NCBI GenBank assembly: GCA_050246875.1
Contig: JBFWVF010000001.1
Span: 186,001 to 250,000 of the forward strand
DNA length: 64,000 nucleotides
Reading direction: 5' to 3'
Source: SHWB01 sp050246875
GTDB taxonomy: Bacteria; Pseudomonadota; Alphaproteobacteria; UBA6615
Under the pieces are notes generated by a model. The model made no database searches and was not told the DNA's origin. It was given only the letters and a program-made list of their open reading frames with translations. The position numbers were made by a program, and so were the translations under genes. Positions 11,919 to 20,413 of the stretch are shown here, one piece after another (position 1 is the stretch's first letter; every line of letters starts with the position of its first letter).

Positions 11919-12676
11919 CCGCGGCTGCGCCGCCGGCTCTGCCGGCCCAGCGCCAGCGCCGCGACGACGCCGTGCAGCGAGCGCACTTCCTGCTCGGTGG
12001 GCCGGGCCCGGCGCAGCAGGGCGCGGAGGTTCTGCACGATGGTCGGGCGCATGTGATCGGCGCGGAAATAACTCGCCGCGTCGAGTTCGCCGACGAGGTG
12101 GCCCAGCATCGCCTCGACCTCGTCCTGTGTCGCCGGCGGCTGGCTGCCGACCTCGAGGCTCTCGGCCGGCGTGTCGTCGCCGGCGAGGTACCACTCGTAG
12201 CCGACCAGCAGCACCGCCTGGGCGAGGTTGAGCGAGGTGTAGGCCGGGTTCAGCGGCACGGTGATGATGGCCTGGGCGTGCGTCACGTCGTCGTTGGTCA
12301 GGCCGGACCGCTCGCGCCCGAACAGCACGCCGCAGCGTTCGCCGCGCGCCGCCGCCGCCCGCATCTCGGCCGCCGCCGCGCGCGGCGTCAGCACGCGCGC
12401 GGCCAGCTCGCGCGGCCGGGCGGTGGTGGCGTAGACGCGGTGCAGGTCGCCCACCGCGCCGGCCACATCGTCGGCCAGGCGCGCGGCATCGACCACGGCC
12501 GTGGCGCTGGCGGCCATCGTCCGCGCCCGCGAATTGGGCCATTCCTCGCGCGGCTGCACGAGCGTCAGTTCGGACAGGCCGCAATTGGCCATCGCCCGCG
12601 CGGCGGCGCCGATGTTCTCGGCGAGCTGCGGTTCGACCAGGACGATGCGTGGCGGCGTGACGTCTGTGGCGGTCAG
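11915..12676 (-). CDS. trmJ: TrmH/SpoU-family RNA methyltransferase, TrmJ-type (probable tRNA Cm32/Um32), CTG start
   Basis: The protein opens with the SPOUT N-terminal block PRIVLVEPQLAENIGAAARA and has the AdoMet-knot segments GVLFGRERSGLTNDD and IITVPLNPAYTSLNLAQAV. This matches TrmJ, which 2'-O-methylates position 32 of certain tRNAs. The C-terminal ~90 residues are helical, as in TrmJ. No ATG, GTG or TTG exists in this frame within about 40 codons upstream. The best start is CTG 12676, which overlaps the dctM stop as CTGA and gives 253 residues, about ten before the conserved block. The start is inferred; TrmJ versus a paralogous SpoU enzyme is not proven. Confidence 0.82.
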   Translation of the reverse strand: MTATDVTPPRIVLVEPQLAENIGAAARAMANCGLSELTLVQPREEWPNSRARTMAASATAVVDAARLADDVAGAVGDLHRVYATTARPRELAARVLTPRAAAAEMRAAAARGERCGVLFGRERSGLTNDDVTHAQAIITVPLNPAYTSLNLAQAVLLVGYEWYLAGDDTPAESLEVGSQPPATQDEVEAMLGHLVGELDAASYFRADHMRPTIVQNLRALLRRARPTEQEVRSLHGVVAALALGRQSRRRSRG

Positions 12677-14043
12677 TCGAGCACCTGTGCCGGCAGCCAG
12701 AGGGCGATCTCCGGCCAGATCATGACGGCGGCGAGTCCGACAAGCTGCAACATCACGAAGGGAATGATGCCCCGGTAGATGTCCTGCAGGCGCACCTCCG
12801 GCGGCGCCACGCCCTTCATGTAGAACAGCGCGAAGCCGAAGGGCGGCGTCAGGAACGAGGTCTGCAGGTTCACCGCGACGAGGATGGCGAACCAGTAGAC
12901 GACGTCCTGCTTGGCCACGTGATCGCCGAAGTCGAGCAGGGCGATGATCGGCGCGAAGATCGGCAGCACGATCAGCGTGATCTCGATCCAGTCGAAGAAG
13001 AAGCCGAGGAAGAAGACGATCCCCATCAGCACGAGCAGCAGGCCCCACGAGCCGAAGCCGAGGGACTCGACGATGTCGGTGACGATGCCGTCGCCGCCGA
13101 GTGCGCGGAAGATGTAGGAAAACGCCGTCGCGCCGACGAAGATGCCGAACAGCATCGCCCCGGTCAGGGCCGAGCGCTCGACGACGTCGCGCAGTTCCTT
13201 CCAGTTGAGCCGGCCCTTGAGGCCGGCGAGGACCAGCGCCCCGAAGCCGCCGACGCCGGCCGCCTCGGTCGGCGTCGCCCAGCCGCCGAGGATCGAGCCG
13301 AGCACGAGGAAGATCAGCAGGACCGGTGGCACGAAGCTCTTGATCACCATCGCGACCAGGTCGATGGCGTTCTGCGGCCCGACATCGGCGTCGAGCTTCG
13401 GCGCCAGCCGCTTGTCGATCGAGCACACGACGAGGATGTAGACGCCGTAGAGCCCCGCCAGCAGCAAGCCGGGAAACAGCGCCGCGACGAACAGGTTGCC
13501 GACCGAGCGGGCCAGCAGGTCGGCCATGATCACGAGCATGATCGACGGCGGTATGAGGATGCCGAGCGTGCCGGAGGCGGCGATGGTGCCGGTGGCAAGC
13601 GCCGAATCGTAGCGGCGCTCGAGCATCACCGGCAGCGCCAGCAGCGTCATCATCACTACGGAGGCGCCGATGATGCCGGTCGTCGCGGCGAGGATCGTGC
13701 CCATCGCCGTCACCGAGAGGGCGAGCGCGCCCGGCACGCGTCGCAGCAGCACCTGCAGGCAGTGCAGCAGGTCGTGCGCGACGCCGCTGCGCTCCAGCAT
13801 CGTGCCCATGAAGATGAACATGGGAATCGCCGTGAGCACCGGGTTCTCGGCGATCGTGCCCCAGATGCGGACGATGATCGAAAAGAACTGCACGAAATCG
13901 AAGACGTCGAACCACATGCCGACGAAGCCGAAGCCGAGTGCGATGCCGCCGAGCACGAACGCCACCGGGTAGCCGCAGAACAGCAGCAGCGCCAGCACGC
14001 CGAACATGAACAGCGGCAGATAGTCCTCGATGTAGAAGCCCAT
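12673..14043 (-). CDS. dctM: TRAP transporter large permease subunit
   Basis: DctM is the 12-helix inner-membrane component of a tripartite ATP-independent periplasmic transporter that uses the ion gradient. The 456-residue protein begins MGFYIEDYLPLFMFGVLALL. It has the family segments GTILAATTGIIGASVVMMTLLALP and ASGTLGILIPPSIMLVI. Its ATG overlaps the dctQ stop (TGATG at 14045-14041), implying coupling. The product works with DctQ and with the DctP binding protein encoded upstream. Confidence 0.95.
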   Translation of the reverse strand: MGFYIEDYLPLFMFGVLALLLFCGYPVAFVLGGIALGFGFVGMWFDVFDFVQFFSIIVRIWGTIAENPVLTAIPMFIFMGTMLERSGVAHDLLHCLQVLLRRVPGALALSVTAMGTILAATTGIIGASVVMMTLLALPVMLERRYDSALATGTIAASGTLGILIPPSIMLVIMADLLARSVGNLFVAALFPGLLLAGLYGVYILVVCSIDKRLAPKLDADVGPQNAIDLVAMVIKSFVPPVLLIFLVLGSILGGWATPTEAAGVGGFGALVLAGLKGRLNWKELRDVVERSALTGAMLFGIFVGATAFSYIFRALGGDGIVTDIVESLGFGSWGLLLVLMGIVFFLGFFFDWIEITLIVLPIFAPIIALLDFGDHVAKQDVVYWFAILVAVNLQTSFLTPPFGFALFYMKGVAPPEVRLQDIYRGIIPFVMLQLVGLAAVMIWPEIALWLPAQVLD

Positions 14044-14582
14044 CAGCGCGCTCCCGCGACGCGGTCGCGCAACGCCGCGGGACCGAACAGCATCACCAGC
14101 GTGCGCGCGAGCTGCACCAGCCCGGCGACCGTCAGCAGCGCGAAGCCGACGGGCAGCGTCATCTTGATGATCCAGCGATGGCTGAGCCCCGTGGCCGAGT
14201 TCGAGACCTCGTTGCCGATGTAGGAGTCCCAGACGAAGCCGACGCTGAACCACAGCACCAGTGCGCAGTAGGGCAGCAGGAACAGCAGGCAGCCGAAGAC
14301 CTCGATCCACCAGCGCAGGCGCTGCGGCAGCTGCTCGCGGACCAGGTCGATCCGTACATGTCCGTCGCGCAGGTAACAGAAGCCGAGGCAGAGCATGAAC
14401 AGCACCGTATGGAAGTGCCACTCGAGCTCCTGCAGCTTGGTCGAGCCGAGCACGAAGAACTTCCGCGACACGACGTCGAACACCGTGATCAGGATCAGCG
14501 CGACCCCGAACCACGCCGCGATGCGACCGATGAGCACGACGGCTCTTTCAAGACCGTCGCAGCAGCGAACGAGCGTTTCCAT
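14043..14582 (-). CDS. dctQ: TRAP transporter small permease subunit
   Basis: The 179-residue protein has four predicted membrane segments: VVLIGRIAAWFGVALILITV, LEWHFHTVLFMLCLGFCYL, a third beginning FGCLLFLLPYCALVLWFSVG, and a fourth beginning MTLPVGFALLTVAGLV. The conserved VRIDLV in the central loop is typical of DctQ proteins. It forms a complex with DctM. A terminator hairpin separates it from dctP, so dctP mRNA is probably in excess. Confidence 0.92.
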   Translation of the reverse strand: METLVRCCDGLERAVVLIGRIAAWFGVALILITVFDVVSRKFFVLGSTKLQELEWHFHTVLFMLCLGFCYLRDGHVRIDLVREQLPQRLRWWIEVFGCLLFLLPYCALVLWFSVGFVWDSYIGNEVSNSATGLSHRWIIKMTLPVGFALLTVAGLVQLARTLVMLFGPAALRDRVAGAR

Positions 14583-14620
14583 TCCCTCTCCCGCAGCCTG
14601 CCGGACAGACGCACGGAGCC

Positions 14621-14667
14621 CCGAAAAAACGACGCCGGGAGTTGGCCTTTGGGGCCGCTCCCGGCGT
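14621..14667 (-). terminator. rho-independent terminator between dctP and dctQ
   Basis: On the minus strand a perfect 9-bp stem (14667-14659 with 14640-14632), with an inner GGCC/GGCC pairing, is followed by a run of six T (14628-14623). This is the clearest intrinsic terminator in the window. It would attenuate transcription from dctP into dctQM. Confidence 0.85.
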
Positions 14668-14698
14668 GTCTACCGAATACCGATGGTCGGGCCGGTGG

Positions 14699-15751
14699 CT
14701 ACTTCAGGTAGCCGAGGTCCTTCCACACGGCGTAGTTCTTGCGGAACTCCGACAGCGAGGCCCACGCCTTGGCGAACTTGGGATCCTCGGCCGAAAGCTC
14801 CTTCACCACCTCGCCCCAGGCCGATTCCATCTTTGCCAGGATCTCGGGCGACCAGCGGTGGATCTGCACGCCCTTGGTCTTGAGTTCGTTGAGCGCGGCG
14901 AACTGGATGGCCTCGCCCTCGACGAAGGTGCGGCGGATGTTTTCGCCGCAGGCCACGTCGGCCCACTCGCGATACTGCGCCGGCAGCTTCTCCCACGCTG
15001 ACTTGTTCATCATCAGCTCGAACAGGGTCGACTGCTGGTGCCAGCCGGGGAAGTAGTAGTGCTTGGCCACCTGGTAGAAGCCGAGCGACAGGTCGATGGC
15101 GGGCATCGAGAACTCGGTCGCGTCGATCGTGCCGCGTTCCAGCGCCGGGTAGATGTCGCCACCGGCGAGGAGCTGCGTCGAGACGCCGAGCTTCTCCATC
15201 ACCTTCGCGCCGAGGCCGAAGAAGCGCATCTTCAGGCCCTTCAGGTCCTCGACCGACTTGATCTCCTTGCGGAACCAGCCCGACGCCTCGGGCGCGATGA
15301 CGCCGCAGATCAGCGACTTGATGCCGTGCGGCGCATAGGTCTCGTCGAGAAGCTGGTGACCGCCGCCGTAATACATCCACGCGAGGTATTCGCCGGTCGC
15401 CGGACCGAACGGCACCGCGGCGTAGATCGCCAGCGACTTCTCCTTGCCGAACCAGTAGCCCGGCGTCGACCAGGCGGCATCGACCGCGCCCTTGCCGACG
15501 GCGTCGAAGGCCTCGAGTTCGGGCACCAGCGCCTTCGGCTCGAAGAACTTGATGCGGAACTGGCCGCCGGAGATGCGGTCCATCGTCTTCTCGAGGTCGA
15601 TGCCGGCGGTGCCGAGCTGGGTGAGCTTGCCGCCGTAGGTGCTCTGCATCTTCCAGTTGACCCGCTCCTGCGCGACGGCATCGCCTGCGCCAAGTGCGAG
15701 AACGAGCGCGCCGGCGGCGAGGCCGGCGGACATGAATTGCGCGATTTTCAT
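14699..15751 (-). CDS. dctP: TRAP transporter substrate-binding protein
   Basis: The 350-residue periplasmic protein starts MKIAQFMSAGLAAGALVLAL with a Sec signal peptide probably cleaved after AVA. A GGGGAG ribosome-binding site precedes ATG 15751. The DctP fold is recognisable from RISGGQFRIKFFEP, KSVEDLKGLKMRFFG, the substrate-binding Arg in that segment, and GTIDATEFSMPAIDLSLGF. The last block, with YYFPGWHQQ, resembles binding proteins for 2-oxo or hydroxy acids (TakP-like). The actual ligand cannot be read from sequence. Downstream are a terminator and then dctQ-dctM. Confidence 0.92.
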   Translation of the reverse strand: MKIAQFMSAGLAAGALVLALGAGDAVAQERVNWKMQSTYGGKLTQLGTAGIDLEKTMDRISGGQFRIKFFEPKALVPELEAFDAVGKGAVDAAWSTPGYWFGKEKSLAIYAAVPFGPATGEYLAWMYYGGGHQLLDETYAPHGIKSLICGVIAPEASGWFRKEIKSVEDLKGLKMRFFGLGAKVMEKLGVSTQLLAGGDIYPALERGTIDATEFSMPAIDLSLGFYQVAKHYYFPGWHQQSTLFELMMNKSAWEKLPAQYREWADVACGENIRRTFVEGEAIQFAALNELKTKGVQIHRWSPEILAKMESAWGEVVKELSAEDPKFAKAWASLSEFRKNYAVWKDLGYLK

Positions 15752-15903
15752 CGTTTTCTCCCCAAGGATCCCACAGGCGTTCGGTCCGGGAGCGTCCGCC
15801 ATCCGGCCGTTGCCGCCAGCCACATGGGCCAGACAGTCATTTTGTCGCACGGTAACGCAGCCCTGCCGGACCGACAAGGCAGCAAGACGCGAACCGCAGT
15901 GCC

Positions 15904-17508
15904 TCAATGCGCGTCCCGCGGTCCCCCGCGCCGGCGCAGCAGCAGGTGAACGATGCCGTCCTCCAGCGCCTCCGCCGCTGCCTCGATGATGTTGTCGGAC
16001 AGGCCCACGGTGGCCCACCGGCCGCCCTCGCCGTCGCTGTGCTCGACCATCACCCGCACCACCGCCGCCGTGCCGAGGCGCGGCGTGACGATACGCACAC
16101 GGAAATCCGTCAGCCGCACATCGGCCAGCTCGGGATAGACGGGCACCAGCGCCTTGCGCAGCGCCGCATCCAGGGCGTTCACGGGGCCGGCGCCCTCGGC
16201 GACCTCCATGCGGTTCTCGCCGCCGACGGTCACCTTCACCACCGCCTGCGACACCGTCGCGGCGCCGCCGGCGGACGGGCGGCGCTCGACCTCGACGCGG
16301 AAGCTGTCGACGGCGTAGTAGGACGGCACCTCGCCCAGCGCCCGCCGCGCCAGCAGCTCGAAGCTCGCCTCGGCGCCGTCGTAGCTGTAACCCTCGTGCT
16401 CGCGCGCCTTGACCGCCTCGACCAGCCGGGCGATCCGCACGTCGTCCGGCGCCAGCGCGATGTCGGCCTCGCGCAGCCGCGCCAGCACGTTGGCCCGCCC
16501 CGACTGGTCCGACACGACGATGTGCCGCCGGTTGCCGACTAGCGCCGGGTCGACATGTTCGTACGTGCGCGGATCGCGCGCGATGGCGGCGACGTGCAGC
16601 CCGCCCTTGTGGGCGAAGGCCGCCTCGCCGACATAGGGCGCGTGCCGGTCGGGCGCGCGGTTGAGCAGTTCGTCGAGCAGCCGCGAGGTGCGGGTCAGCG
16701 TGACGAGACCGGCCGCGTCGACGCCGGTCTGCCAGCGCCCGCCCGATTTCAGCGCCAGCGTCGGGATCAGCGTCGTCAGGTTGGCGTTGCCGCAGCGCTC
16801 GCCGAGGCCGTTGAGCGTGCCCTGCACCATGCGCGCGCCGGCCTCGACGGCGGCGAGCGAGTTGGCGACGGCGTTGCCGGTGTCGTCGTGGGCGTGCATG
16901 CCGAGGTGCGCGCCGGGCAGTGCCGCCGCCACCGCGGCGACAATGCGTGACACATCGTCGGGCAATGTGCCGCCATTGGTGTCACATAGCACGAGCCATG
17001 CTGCGCCACCCGCGTGCGCCGCCCGCAGGCAGGCAAGCGCGTAGTCCGGGTTGGCCTTGAAACCATCGAAGAAGTGCTCGGCGTCGAACAGCGGCTCGCG
17101 GCCGGCGGCGGCGACGCGCGCGAGGCTGTCGGCGATCATCGCCAGATTGTCGTCGCGGGCGATGCCGAGGGCGACGTCGACCTGGAAGTCCCAGGTCTTG
17201 CCGACGAGGCAGACGCTGGCCGCGCCGCTGTCGAGCAAGAGCGACAGGCCGGGATCGTTGGCGGCGCTGCGGTCGGGCCGCCGGGTCATGCCGAAGGCGG
17301 CGAGGCGCGCCCGGCCGAGGGCCGGCGCGGCGGCGAAGAAGGCGTCGTCGGTCGGGTTGGCGCCCGGCCAGCCGCCCTCGACGTAGTCGACGCCCAGCCG
17401 GTCGAGGGCACGCGCGATGGTCGCCTTGTCGTCGGCCGAGAAATCGACGCCCTGCGTCTGCGCGCCGTCGCGCAGCGTCGTGTCGTAGAGGTGGATGCGT
17501 TCGGCCAT
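15904..17508 (-). CDS. cimA: (R)-citramalate synthase
   Basis: CimA condenses pyruvate with acetyl-CoA, starting the threonine-independent route to 2-oxobutyrate and isoleucine. The 534-residue protein begins IHLYDTTLRDGAQTQGVDF, the DRE-TIM catalytic strand with its metal and base residues. It has HAHDDTGNAVANSLAAVEAG as the second metal segment, and a C-terminal LeuA-type allosteric domain from about residue 400. Its length and the TQGVDFS variant fit CimA better than LeuA or homocitrate synthase. ilvB, ilvN and ilvC elsewhere in the window supply later isoleucine steps. cysS lies 9 bp upstream on the same strand. Confidence 0.92.
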   Translation of the reverse strand: MAERIHLYDTTLRDGAQTQGVDFSADDKATIARALDRLGVDYVEGGWPGANPTDDAFFAAAPALGRARLAAFGMTRRPDRSAANDPGLSLLLDSGAASVCLVGKTWDFQVDVALGIARDDNLAMIADSLARVAAAGREPLFDAEHFFDGFKANPDYALACLRAAHAGGAAWLVLCDTNGGTLPDDVSRIVAAVAAALPGAHLGMHAHDDTGNAVANSLAAVEAGARMVQGTLNGLGERCGNANLTTLIPTLALKSGGRWQTGVDAAGLVTLTRTSRLLDELLNRAPDRHAPYVGEAAFAHKGGLHVAAIARDPRTYEHVDPALVGNRRHIVVSDQSGRANVLARLREADIALAPDDVRIARLVEAVKAREHEGYSYDGAEASFELLARRALGEVPSYYAVDSFRVEVERRPSAGGAATVSQAVVKVTVGGENRMEVAEGAGPVNALDAALRKALVPVYPELADVRLTDFRVRIVTPRLGTAAVVRVMVEHSDGEGGRWATVGLSDNIIEAAAEALEDGIVHLLLRRRGGPRDAH

Positions 17509-17517
17509 GGCCCGGGC

Positions 17518-18906
17518 TCAGCCGGACCGGCGCCAGATCGTGCCCGTCGGACGGTCTTCCAGCACCACGCCGCGCGCCGCGAGGTCGTCGCGGATGCGAT
17601 CGGCGGCGGAGAAGTCGCGCGACGCGCGGGCCTGCTCGCGGCGCTCGATCATGTCCTCGATCAGGCTTTCGTCGACCCCGCCGCCGACGGTCGGCAGCCA
17701 GCGGAACCAGGCCTCCGGGTCGGCAGCGAGCAGGCCGAGCGGCGCGCCCGCCGCCAGCAGCCGGCCCTTGGCCAGCGCCTGCGCCTCGGGGCCCGACGCC
17801 TTGTTGAGGAAGGCCAGCGCCTCGTGCAGCCGCGACAGGGCGAGCGGCGTGTTGAGGTCGTCTTCCAGCGCCGTCCGCACCGGCTGCGTCGCCACCCATT
17901 CGACGGGGCGCAGATGCGCGACCACGCGCAGCGCGCCATAGAAGCGGTCGAGCGTCTCGCGCGCCTGGCGCAGGGCGTCGCGCGTGAAGTCGAGCGGCTG
18001 GCGGTAATGCGTCGCCAGCAGCACCCAGCGCAGCGCCTCGCCGGGGAATTCGTCGAGCAGGTCACGCACGGTGTAGAAGTTGCCGAGCGACTTCGACATC
18101 TTCTCGCCTTCGCTCATCAACCAGCCATTGTGCACCCAGAAGCGCACGAAGGGCTTGCCGCCATGCGCGGCGACCGACTGGGCGATCTCGTTCTCGTGGT
18201 GCGGAAACACCAGGTCGGCGCCGCCGCCATGGATGTCGAAGGTCTCGCCGAGATGCGCCTCCGACATCGCCGAGCATTCGATGTGCCAGCCCGGCCGGCC
18301 GCGGCCCCAGGGCGAATCCCAGCCGGGCTCGTCGGCGGCCGACGGCTTCCACAGCACGAAGTCGGCCGGGTCGCGTTTGTAGGGCGCGACCTCGACGCGG
18401 GCGCCGGCGATCATCTCGTCGCGATTGCGCCCCGACAGGCGACCGTAGTCGCGCGCCGCCGGCACGTTGAACAGCACATGGCCATCGGCGGCATAGGCGT
18501 GGCCGGAGGCGAGCAGCTTGCCGATCATCGCCTGCATGGCGGCGATGTGCTCGGTCGCGCGCGGCTCGACGTCGGGGTCGAGGCAGCCCAGCGCCGCGGT
18601 GTCCTCGTGGAAGCGGGCGACCGTGCGTTCCGTCAGCTCGTCGATGGCGATGCCGAGGTCGCGGGCACGCGCGATGATCTTGTCGTCGACATCCGTGATG
18701 TTGCGCACGTAGCGCACATGGTCGCGCCCGTGGATCGCCCGCAGCAGCCGGTAGAGAACGTCGAAGACGACCAGCGGCCGCGCGTTGCCGATATGGATGT
18801 CGTCGTAGACGGTCGGGCCGCAGACATAGAGGCGCACCCGCTCGGGGTCGATCGGCGCGAAGGCGCTCTTGCGGCGCGTGAGTGTGTTGTGAAGCTTGAG
18901 CGGCAT
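17518..18906 (-). CDS. cysS: cysteinyl-tRNA synthetase
   Basis: The 462-residue class I synthetase charges tRNA-Cys. Landmarks are the zinc ligand Cys29 in YVCGPTVYDDIHIGNARP, the HIGH-type motif HIGN at residues 38-41, WHIECSAM and GGGADLVFPHHENEIAQ for the rest of the zinc site, and KMSKSLGN. It belongs to a run of minus-strand genes (nadE, gltX, cysS, cimA), with cimA 9 bp downstream. Confidence 0.97.
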   Translation of the reverse strand: MPLKLHNTLTRRKSAFAPIDPERVRLYVCGPTVYDDIHIGNARPLVVFDVLYRLLRAIHGRDHVRYVRNITDVDDKIIARARDLGIAIDELTERTVARFHEDTAALGCLDPDVEPRATEHIAAMQAMIGKLLASGHAYAADGHVLFNVPAARDYGRLSGRNRDEMIAGARVEVAPYKRDPADFVLWKPSAADEPGWDSPWGRGRPGWHIECSAMSEAHLGETFDIHGGGADLVFPHHENEIAQSVAAHGGKPFVRFWVHNGWLMSEGEKMSKSLGNFYTVRDLLDEFPGEALRWVLLATHYRQPLDFTRDALRQARETLDRFYGALRVVAHLRPVEWVATQPVRTALEDDLNTPLALSRLHEALAFLNKASGPEAQALAKGRLLAAGAPLGLLAADPEAWFRWLPTVGGGVDESLIEDMIERREQARASRDFSAADRIRDDLAARGVVLEDRPTGTIWRRSG

Positions 18907-18960
18907 GGTGGTCGCGGGCTTATAGCCGGCCGGGCGCCGCCGCGCAATTTTCCGCGCCCG

Positions 18961-20307
18961 TCAGGCCGTCTTCCCGGCGAGGCGGGCGATGGCGCGCGCG
19001 CGACCGATCAGCGGCAGCAGACGGGCCAGCGGCGGCCCGTCGCCGCGCCCGGTGAGCGCCAGCCGCAGCGGGTGGAACAGCGCCCGCCCGCGCTTGCCGC
19101 CGGCCGCCGCAACGGCGGCCGTCCAGGCCGGCCACGTCGCCGCGTCCCAAGGCTCGTCCGGCAGCAGCGGTGCCGCCAGCGCCAGCAGGGGCACGTCCTC
19201 GATCACGGGCTCGACCGGCCCGGTACAGACGCGGTGCCAGTCGCGCGCCTCGTCGAGGCGGCCGATATTCTCGCGCACGGCGAGCCAGAAGGGCTCGCCC
19301 GCTCCCGCCAGGTCCCCGAGGCGTCCGGCCACGGCTTCCCATGGCAGCAGCGCGAGGGTGCGGGCGTTGAGACGGTCGAGTTCGCCGCGGTCGAAGGGCG
19401 CCGGCGCGCGGCCATAGGCCGAAAGCTCGAAGCCGGCGGCGAGGTCGGCGACGGTGGCGACGGCCTCCGCGGCCCGGCCGGTGCCGAGCGCCACGAGGCT
19501 CGCCGCGAGCGCCGTCGCCTCGACGCCCTCGGCGCGCAGCGCCGCCAGCGACAGGTCGCCGCGCCGCTTGGCCAGCGGCCGTCCGTCGGCGCCGACCAGC
19601 AGCGAGAGATGGGCGAAGTCGGGCACCGGGGCGTCGAGGGCGCGGAACAGGTCGATCTGCGCCGCCGTATTGGCGACGTGGTCCTCGCCGCGAATGACGT
19701 GCGTGACGGCGAACTCGGCGTCGTCGACGACCGAGGCCAGCGCGTAGAGCACACTGCCGTCCTCGCGGATCAGCACCGGGTCGGAGAGGTGGCCGGCGGC
19801 GATCTCGACGGGCCCGCGCACGAGGTCGTGCCAGCCGACCGCCACGTCGCCGAGGCGGAAGCGCCAGTGCGGCCGCCGTCCCTCGGCTTCCAGCTTCGCC
19901 CGCCCGGCGGCGTCGAGCTTCAGCGCGGCGCGGTCGTAGACCGGTGGCAGGCCCTGCACGCGCCGGGCCGCGCGGCGGGCGGCCAGCTCGGCCTCGGTCT
20001 CGTAGCAGGGGTAGAGCCGGCCCGCCGCGCGCAGCCGGTCGGCGGCGGCGGCATAGGCCGCCATGCGGTCGGACTGGCGCAGGGTGCGGTCGCGGTCGAG
20101 CCCGAGCCAGTCGAGGTCGGCGACGATGGCCGCGGCGAACATCGCCGTCTCCGCCCCGCCGGCGGTGTCGTCGAAGCGCAGGTCGAACGCGCCTCCCCGC
20201 GCGCGGGCGAACAGCCAGTTCACCAGCGCGACACGGGCGTTGCCGACATGCAGCAGTCCCGACGGGCTCGGCGCGAAGCGAACCCTTGTGTCGGAGCGCC
20301 CGCTCAC
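18961..20307 (-). CDS. gltX: glutamyl-tRNA synthetase (second, divergent type)
   Basis: The 448-residue class I synthetase begins VRFAPSPSGLLHVGNARVAL with the HIGH-type motif HVGN at residues 20-23, and RGEDHVANT near residue 207. Two positions depart from the common pattern: FDDT at residues 45-48 in place of the usual (I/L)EDTD, and KRRGDLS from residue 247 where the class motif is normally KLSKR. Such sequences are typical of the GltX2 group found beside a canonical GltX in Alphaproteobacteria, some of which charge tRNA-Gln for later amidation. The substrate here is inferred only. It lies between nadE and cysS. Confidence 0.88.
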   Translation of the reverse strand: MSGRSDTRVRFAPSPSGLLHVGNARVALVNWLFARARGGAFDLRFDDTAGGAETAMFAAAIVADLDWLGLDRDRTLRQSDRMAAYAAAADRLRAAGRLYPCYETEAELAARRAARRVQGLPPVYDRAALKLDAAGRAKLEAEGRRPHWRFRLGDVAVGWHDLVRGPVEIAAGHLSDPVLIREDGSVLYALASVVDDAEFAVTHVIRGEDHVANTAAQIDLFRALDAPVPDFAHLSLLVGADGRPLAKRRGDLSLAALRAEGVEATALAASLVALGTGRAAEAVATVADLAAGFELSAYGRAPAPFDRGELDRLNARTLALLPWEAVAGRLGDLAGAGEPFWLAVRENIGRLDEARDWHRVCTGPVEPVIEDVPLLALAAPLLPDEPWDAATWPAWTAAVAAAGGKRGRALFHPLRLALTGRGDGPPLARLLPLIGRARAIARLAGKTA

Positions 20308-20315
20308 GCGGGCCC

Positions 20316-20394
20316 GGCGCCGGCCCGCTCCCCCACCCGGCCACCCACGGGATCGTATGCTCGGAATGGCCGGGTGGGGGAGCGGGCCGGTGCC
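20316..20394. repeat. 28-bp inverted repeat between nadE and gltX
   Basis: Left arm 20316-20343 and right arm 20367-20394 are complementary at 27 of 28 positions, with the exception a G-T pair, around a 23-nt loop. The stem is very GC-rich (GCCCGCTCCCCCACCCGGCC). It fills the gap between the nadE stop (20414) and the gltX start (20307), both on the minus strand. There is no T-run, so it could be a terminator-like or mRNA-stabilising structure, or a small palindromic mobile repeat. Confidence 0.8.
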
Positions 20395-20413
20395 GCCTCG
20401 CCAGAAAGAAGCT

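Noticed and set aside
11915..13915. Apparent fusion of dctM-region sequence with trmJ
   Set aside because: The upstream part is the wrong frame of dctM; only the part after the dctM stop is conserved.
20316..20394. Insertion sequence terminal repeats
   Set aside because: The arms are only 23 bp apart with no transposase between them.
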